A DNA stretch of 10,487 nucleotides from Cephalothrix spiralis (lineage: Eukaryota > Nemertea > Palaeonemertea > Archinemertea > Cephalotrichidae): positions 1 through 10,487 of the forward strand of contig JAUCNG010402807.1 of the NCBI GenBank assembly GCA_032353305.1, given 5' to 3'. Within the stretch, counting starts at the first letter, position 1. The number at the start of each line of letters is the position of its first letter. Both the position numbers and the translations under genes were made by a program. Shown here piece after piece: positions 8,031 to 10,487 of this stretch. The notes under the pieces were generated by a model. The model had not been told where the DNA came from. It saw only the letters and a list, made by a program, of their open reading frames with translations, and made no database searches.

Positions 8031-8426
8031 CTTGGCGGTCTCAGTATTTTTCCGTCTCATAATAACTGGATCCTTATTTCCCGGTTTTGCATTTTGATTT
8101 CCGGTTTTTGCATCAATTTCATCTCTTTTAATCTCACTGTTCTTATTTTTTTCAAAACTATTTGCAACAACATCTGGCAAGTTAGGCTCTTTATTCAGTT
8201 CTTTCTTTAATGCATCAATTTCTTTCTGTCTTTCCATTTCTCTCATTTCTTTTTCCTCTGCCTCCCGAATTGCAGCATCTATATCAGTTATTGGAATGTC
8301 ATCGCGAACTAGTTCATTAACACTATCTAGAACAACTTCCGGTATGGACGGCGTATCTTCATCTGATTGGATAACATCATCGATGATGTCATTGACAACG
8401 GAACCAGCCGCGTCATCGTCTTCAAT
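8031..8426 (-). CDS. Internal exon of SLK/STK10-family Ste20-like kinase: acidic linker and charged helix
   Basis: Seen: a 396-base, 132-codon open stretch on the minus strand. The acceptor AAATATTTCAG ends at 8427 and the donor AAG|GTAATT begins at 8030, so both exon ends are phase 0. The peptide starts IEDDDAAGSVVND, is rich in D/E over residues 1-60, has a charged, probably helical or coiled-coil segment at about 51-80 (EAEEKEMREMERQKEIDALK), and ends in a basic, low-complexity part (about 95-132, ending RRKNTETAK). Base composition is visibly less AT-rich than the flanks. Known: SLK/STK10 kinases have an N-terminal kinase domain, a long poorly conserved acidic linker and a C-terminal coiled coil; they act at the cell cortex, for example on ERM proteins. 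Inferred: this is linker, because it splices in frame to exon B, which carries a recognisable family motif. On its own I would not have recognised it. Kinase exons must lie beyond 10487. Confidence 0.82.
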
Positions 8427-8429
8427 CTG

Positions 8430-8527
8430 AAATATTTTGCAAGATCTTCATAGAAAACAATTTATAACTATTGAACACTCAAATATCTTGCAAGATCTTC
8501 ATAGAAAACAAATTATAACTATTGAAC
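8430..8527. repeat. 51-base tandem duplication covering the 3' end of the intron
   Basis: The copies at 8430-8476 and 8481-8527 agree at 45 of 47 positions (for example GCAAGATCTTCATAGAAAAC in both). Read on the minus strand, the inner copy supplies the T-rich tract and the TTTCAG acceptor of exon A, and the outer copy repeats the same tract but ends in TTTGAG. Thus the splice-site region itself was duplicated, and one of the two acceptors is changed at the base before AG. Confidence 0.9.
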
Positions 8528-9300
8528 TTCAAAACAAAATGCACCTATGTTATACTTGATTTACAATTATAGCTCAATAATATCTCTTAAATCCTATTTC
8601 ATAAATATCTAACACAATAATCCACGTTTGGTGTATAGAGCGATGATCAGTGATAAATCCACAATATAAATCTAAGAACAAGGAATATTTAAATTTTTGA
8701 ATGTCCGACGTCTCTGATCTTTCCTGAGACTTACAATGCAAATTTAAGAATATTGTATGACTTGTATACAAATGGCCAGAAAACAAAATACGTTTTTCAC
8801 ATGTTTCTGCCTTTGCTTGTTTGTATATAATCTAGTTATAATTGACAAACAATACATGTAATTTTGTCATGCGTGTTTTTGTCCTTTTCCCCTTGATGTA
8901 TGCGGGATGCCCGCTTGTATATTTTATTTTGTGGTCTATTGGGCCGTAATTACTATTTCTATAATATTTCCATTCGCTATAATTTCCCGCCTGGCGCCTC
9001 GATTGGACACTCCCGAACCATTCGATTTTAATAAAATTACCGTGTTTTGCTTAGCGAGTCATTTGAATACCCCATTTTTACATTTAATTAACTTAAATTA
9101 GCATATGATGATGAGTCTGTCTGAAATCTGTAGCTATATATGGAGATGGAGCAGAACCCACAGAGTCTTAGAAAATATCCGAAACGTAAGACATAAAAAT
9201 AATTCCTTGTTCTTTGGTTTAAATTTTGCATTTATATCACTCTATCTTTAGAATTTTCTGAAAATTTCCATATGGAAAATACCAGACAATGCGAATATTT

Positions 9301-9318
9301 GTTGTTGCTGTTGTTGTT
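9301..9318. repeat. Short interrupted GTT microsatellite
   Basis: GTTGTTGCTGTTGTTGTT: five GTT units with one GCT. Too short to be notable; no coding frame uses it. Confidence 0.8.
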
Positions 9319-10140
9319 TTGAGAACATTCTGATAAAGATAATTTTGTTGCCAAGAAAATAATTATGATTGTTCATGAAATAAAATGAAAGTGATCAAAT
9401 TTTTTTCTGTAATTTGGACAAAGCCAAATGAAAAACATTATGTAAAGAACTAATTCTTAGAATCTCAAAATGCATATAGAATTAATATGGCAATTTTGAT
9501 ATTTTTTACCGATACCAAAACATTGTCCAAGAAGTAGCACATTCAAGTATTAAGCGGGTTGACCCAACTAACTTACATGAATATGCTTTTGGAAAAGTCT
9601 TTAAAGTAAATTTAAGATAATATAGTTTTGCTTTTTCGAGCCGAGCGAAGCTATAGGCCAGAAAATGTTTCTTTTTACCAATCAGAAATCACCATTAAAA
9701 CATGATCAATTGATAAGTCATTGAAAGTGATTCAAAACCAAACTCCACCATAAAAATAACATGCCAGTGTTGTGTCAATCACCTTCTTGAGTGAAAAAGA
9801 ATATAGAATATAATATTTGAAGTAAAATAAAAATTCAATAATTGTCAATAATATAAGTTTGATGATCATAAAAATAAATTTTGCGTTATTGTGTATATTT
9901 AAAATCTTTAATATCGTAAAAATTTTATAGATAGGTAAGGACCCGGGGGTAAGGAAATGATAAATTTTCATAAGCCACAAAAACAGTCACCAAATGGATT
10001 CCAATAACCAATGAGCAGAGCAATTTGAATCACGTGATAGTGTAGGAATGGGATTACATGGGAACTGATTTCAAACTAAAACTAACAATAAGAGTTCGAA
10101 CTGTTTCTAAATCTAACACTTGAAAAAGAAAACTAAACTA

Positions 10141-10277
10141 TTCGGCCATATGCCGTTTTACGATTTACGAGCTTCTTTAGTTATTGCTAAATACTCCGCT
10201 ACTAGTATTTTTTATATAGCGGAGTACTTTGAAAGACACTAAGAAAGCGCCTGGACCGTAAAAAGGCATTTGGCCAA
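10141..10277. repeat. 137-base foldback hairpin with ~60-base arms
   Basis: TTCGGCCATATGCCGTTTTA (10141 onward) is mirrored by TAAAAAGGCATTTGGCCAA (ending 10277). Pairing continues through CTTCTTTAG / CTAAGAAAG to the perfect inner stem TACTCCGCT / AGCGGAGTA (10192-10200 / 10218-10226), with a 17-base AT-rich loop. Arms match at roughly 70% by eye. Most likely a small MITE or the end of one; a structured RNA is possible but nothing else suggests it. Confidence 0.75.
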
Positions 10278-10487
10278 GTAAGATTTGAAATTGAATCCGC
10301 ATACAGCATTTAAAAGCAGATTACGACGCATACCACTGTTGAAACTAATTCACAAAAGGCTATTTCACATCTGACAACATACGTGTACATGCAAATGGGG
10401 ATCAAATCGTCGGTGTAGTTCGAAACTATTCTAAGTCCACTTTTACCAATTTTACAGGAGACGAAAAAAACCGTTTCAAAAATCGAG

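Larger units (their letters stand above)
8427..10487 (-). other. Upstream intron (3' part) of the SLK/STK10-family gene
   Basis: This is minus-strand intron leading into exon A; its 5' end lies outside the window. Its last ~100 bases are a 51-base tandem duplication. Elsewhere it holds a short GTT microsatellite (9301-9318), a 5-bp GCGGG/CCCGC hairpin near 8903 and a foldback repeat (10141-10277). I looked for further linker or kinase exons on the minus strand and saw none. The open stretches at 8574-8786 and 9732-9980 (minus) and 8907-9101 (plus) are AT-driven and have no recognisable motif. Confidence 0.6.

Noticed and set aside
8907-9101. Plus-strand frame with a hydrophobic start (MPACIFYFVVYWAVITISII)
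   Set aside because: Hydrophobicity is expected from T-rich DNA; it lies antisense in a kinase intron with no motif or promoter evidence.

Overview
The window looks like nuclear DNA of an invertebrate animal. It is AT-rich (roughly two thirds A+T), almost all non-coding, crowded with decayed inverted and tandem repeats, and contains two short coding exons with GT-AG splice sites. Several repeat styles (a tRNA-derived SINE, foldback elements, a mirrored CCCGAGACAATTT-type minisatellite, repeated ACATACATGTAT-like strings) are compatible with a mollusc or another marine invertebrate. That placement is only an impression; no marker gene is present. There are no signs of bacterial operons, Shine-Dalgarno sites, CRISPR arrays or phage genes.

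The one gene I can support lies on the minus strand. Exon A (8426 down to 8031, 132 codons) encodes an acidic linker followed by a charged, helix-forming stretch. Exon B (6918 down to 6773, 48 codons plus 2 bases) contains KTRRFVVDGVVVTTTTSK, which I recognise as the conserved segment just before the C-terminal coiled coil of Ste20-like kinases of the SLK/STK10 (LOK/Slik) group. The exons join in frame (phase 0) across an 1112-base intron. The kinase domain must lie upstream (beyond 10487), and I find no coiled-coil exon down to base 1, so the window appears to be an internal slice of a long gene with large introns.

Layout: 1-6772 is downstream intron or other non-coding DNA. It holds a TTCCCTGAC-type degenerate repeat (345-411), a non-autonomous element with terminal inverted repeats and an internal ~59-base tandem array (451-968), a 465-base foldback element (1781-2245), an 18-base perfect palindrome inside a direct repeat (2981-3022), two copies of a dispersed repeat (3150, 4911), a pair of CRE-like octamers (4337-4366), a tRNA-derived SINE relic (about 5165-5355) and several short hairpins. 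The 6919-8030 intron holds the mirrored minisatellite with a G11 run. The 8427-10487 intron begins with a 51-base tandem duplication that copies the intron's own 3' splice region, and further out has a second foldback (10141-10277).

Nearly all the other long open frames are chance or repeat-generated. I see no new gene system here. The most unusual items are the duplicated splice-acceptor region, the TIR element whose internal array carries a TIR-like motif, and the mirrored minisatellite.
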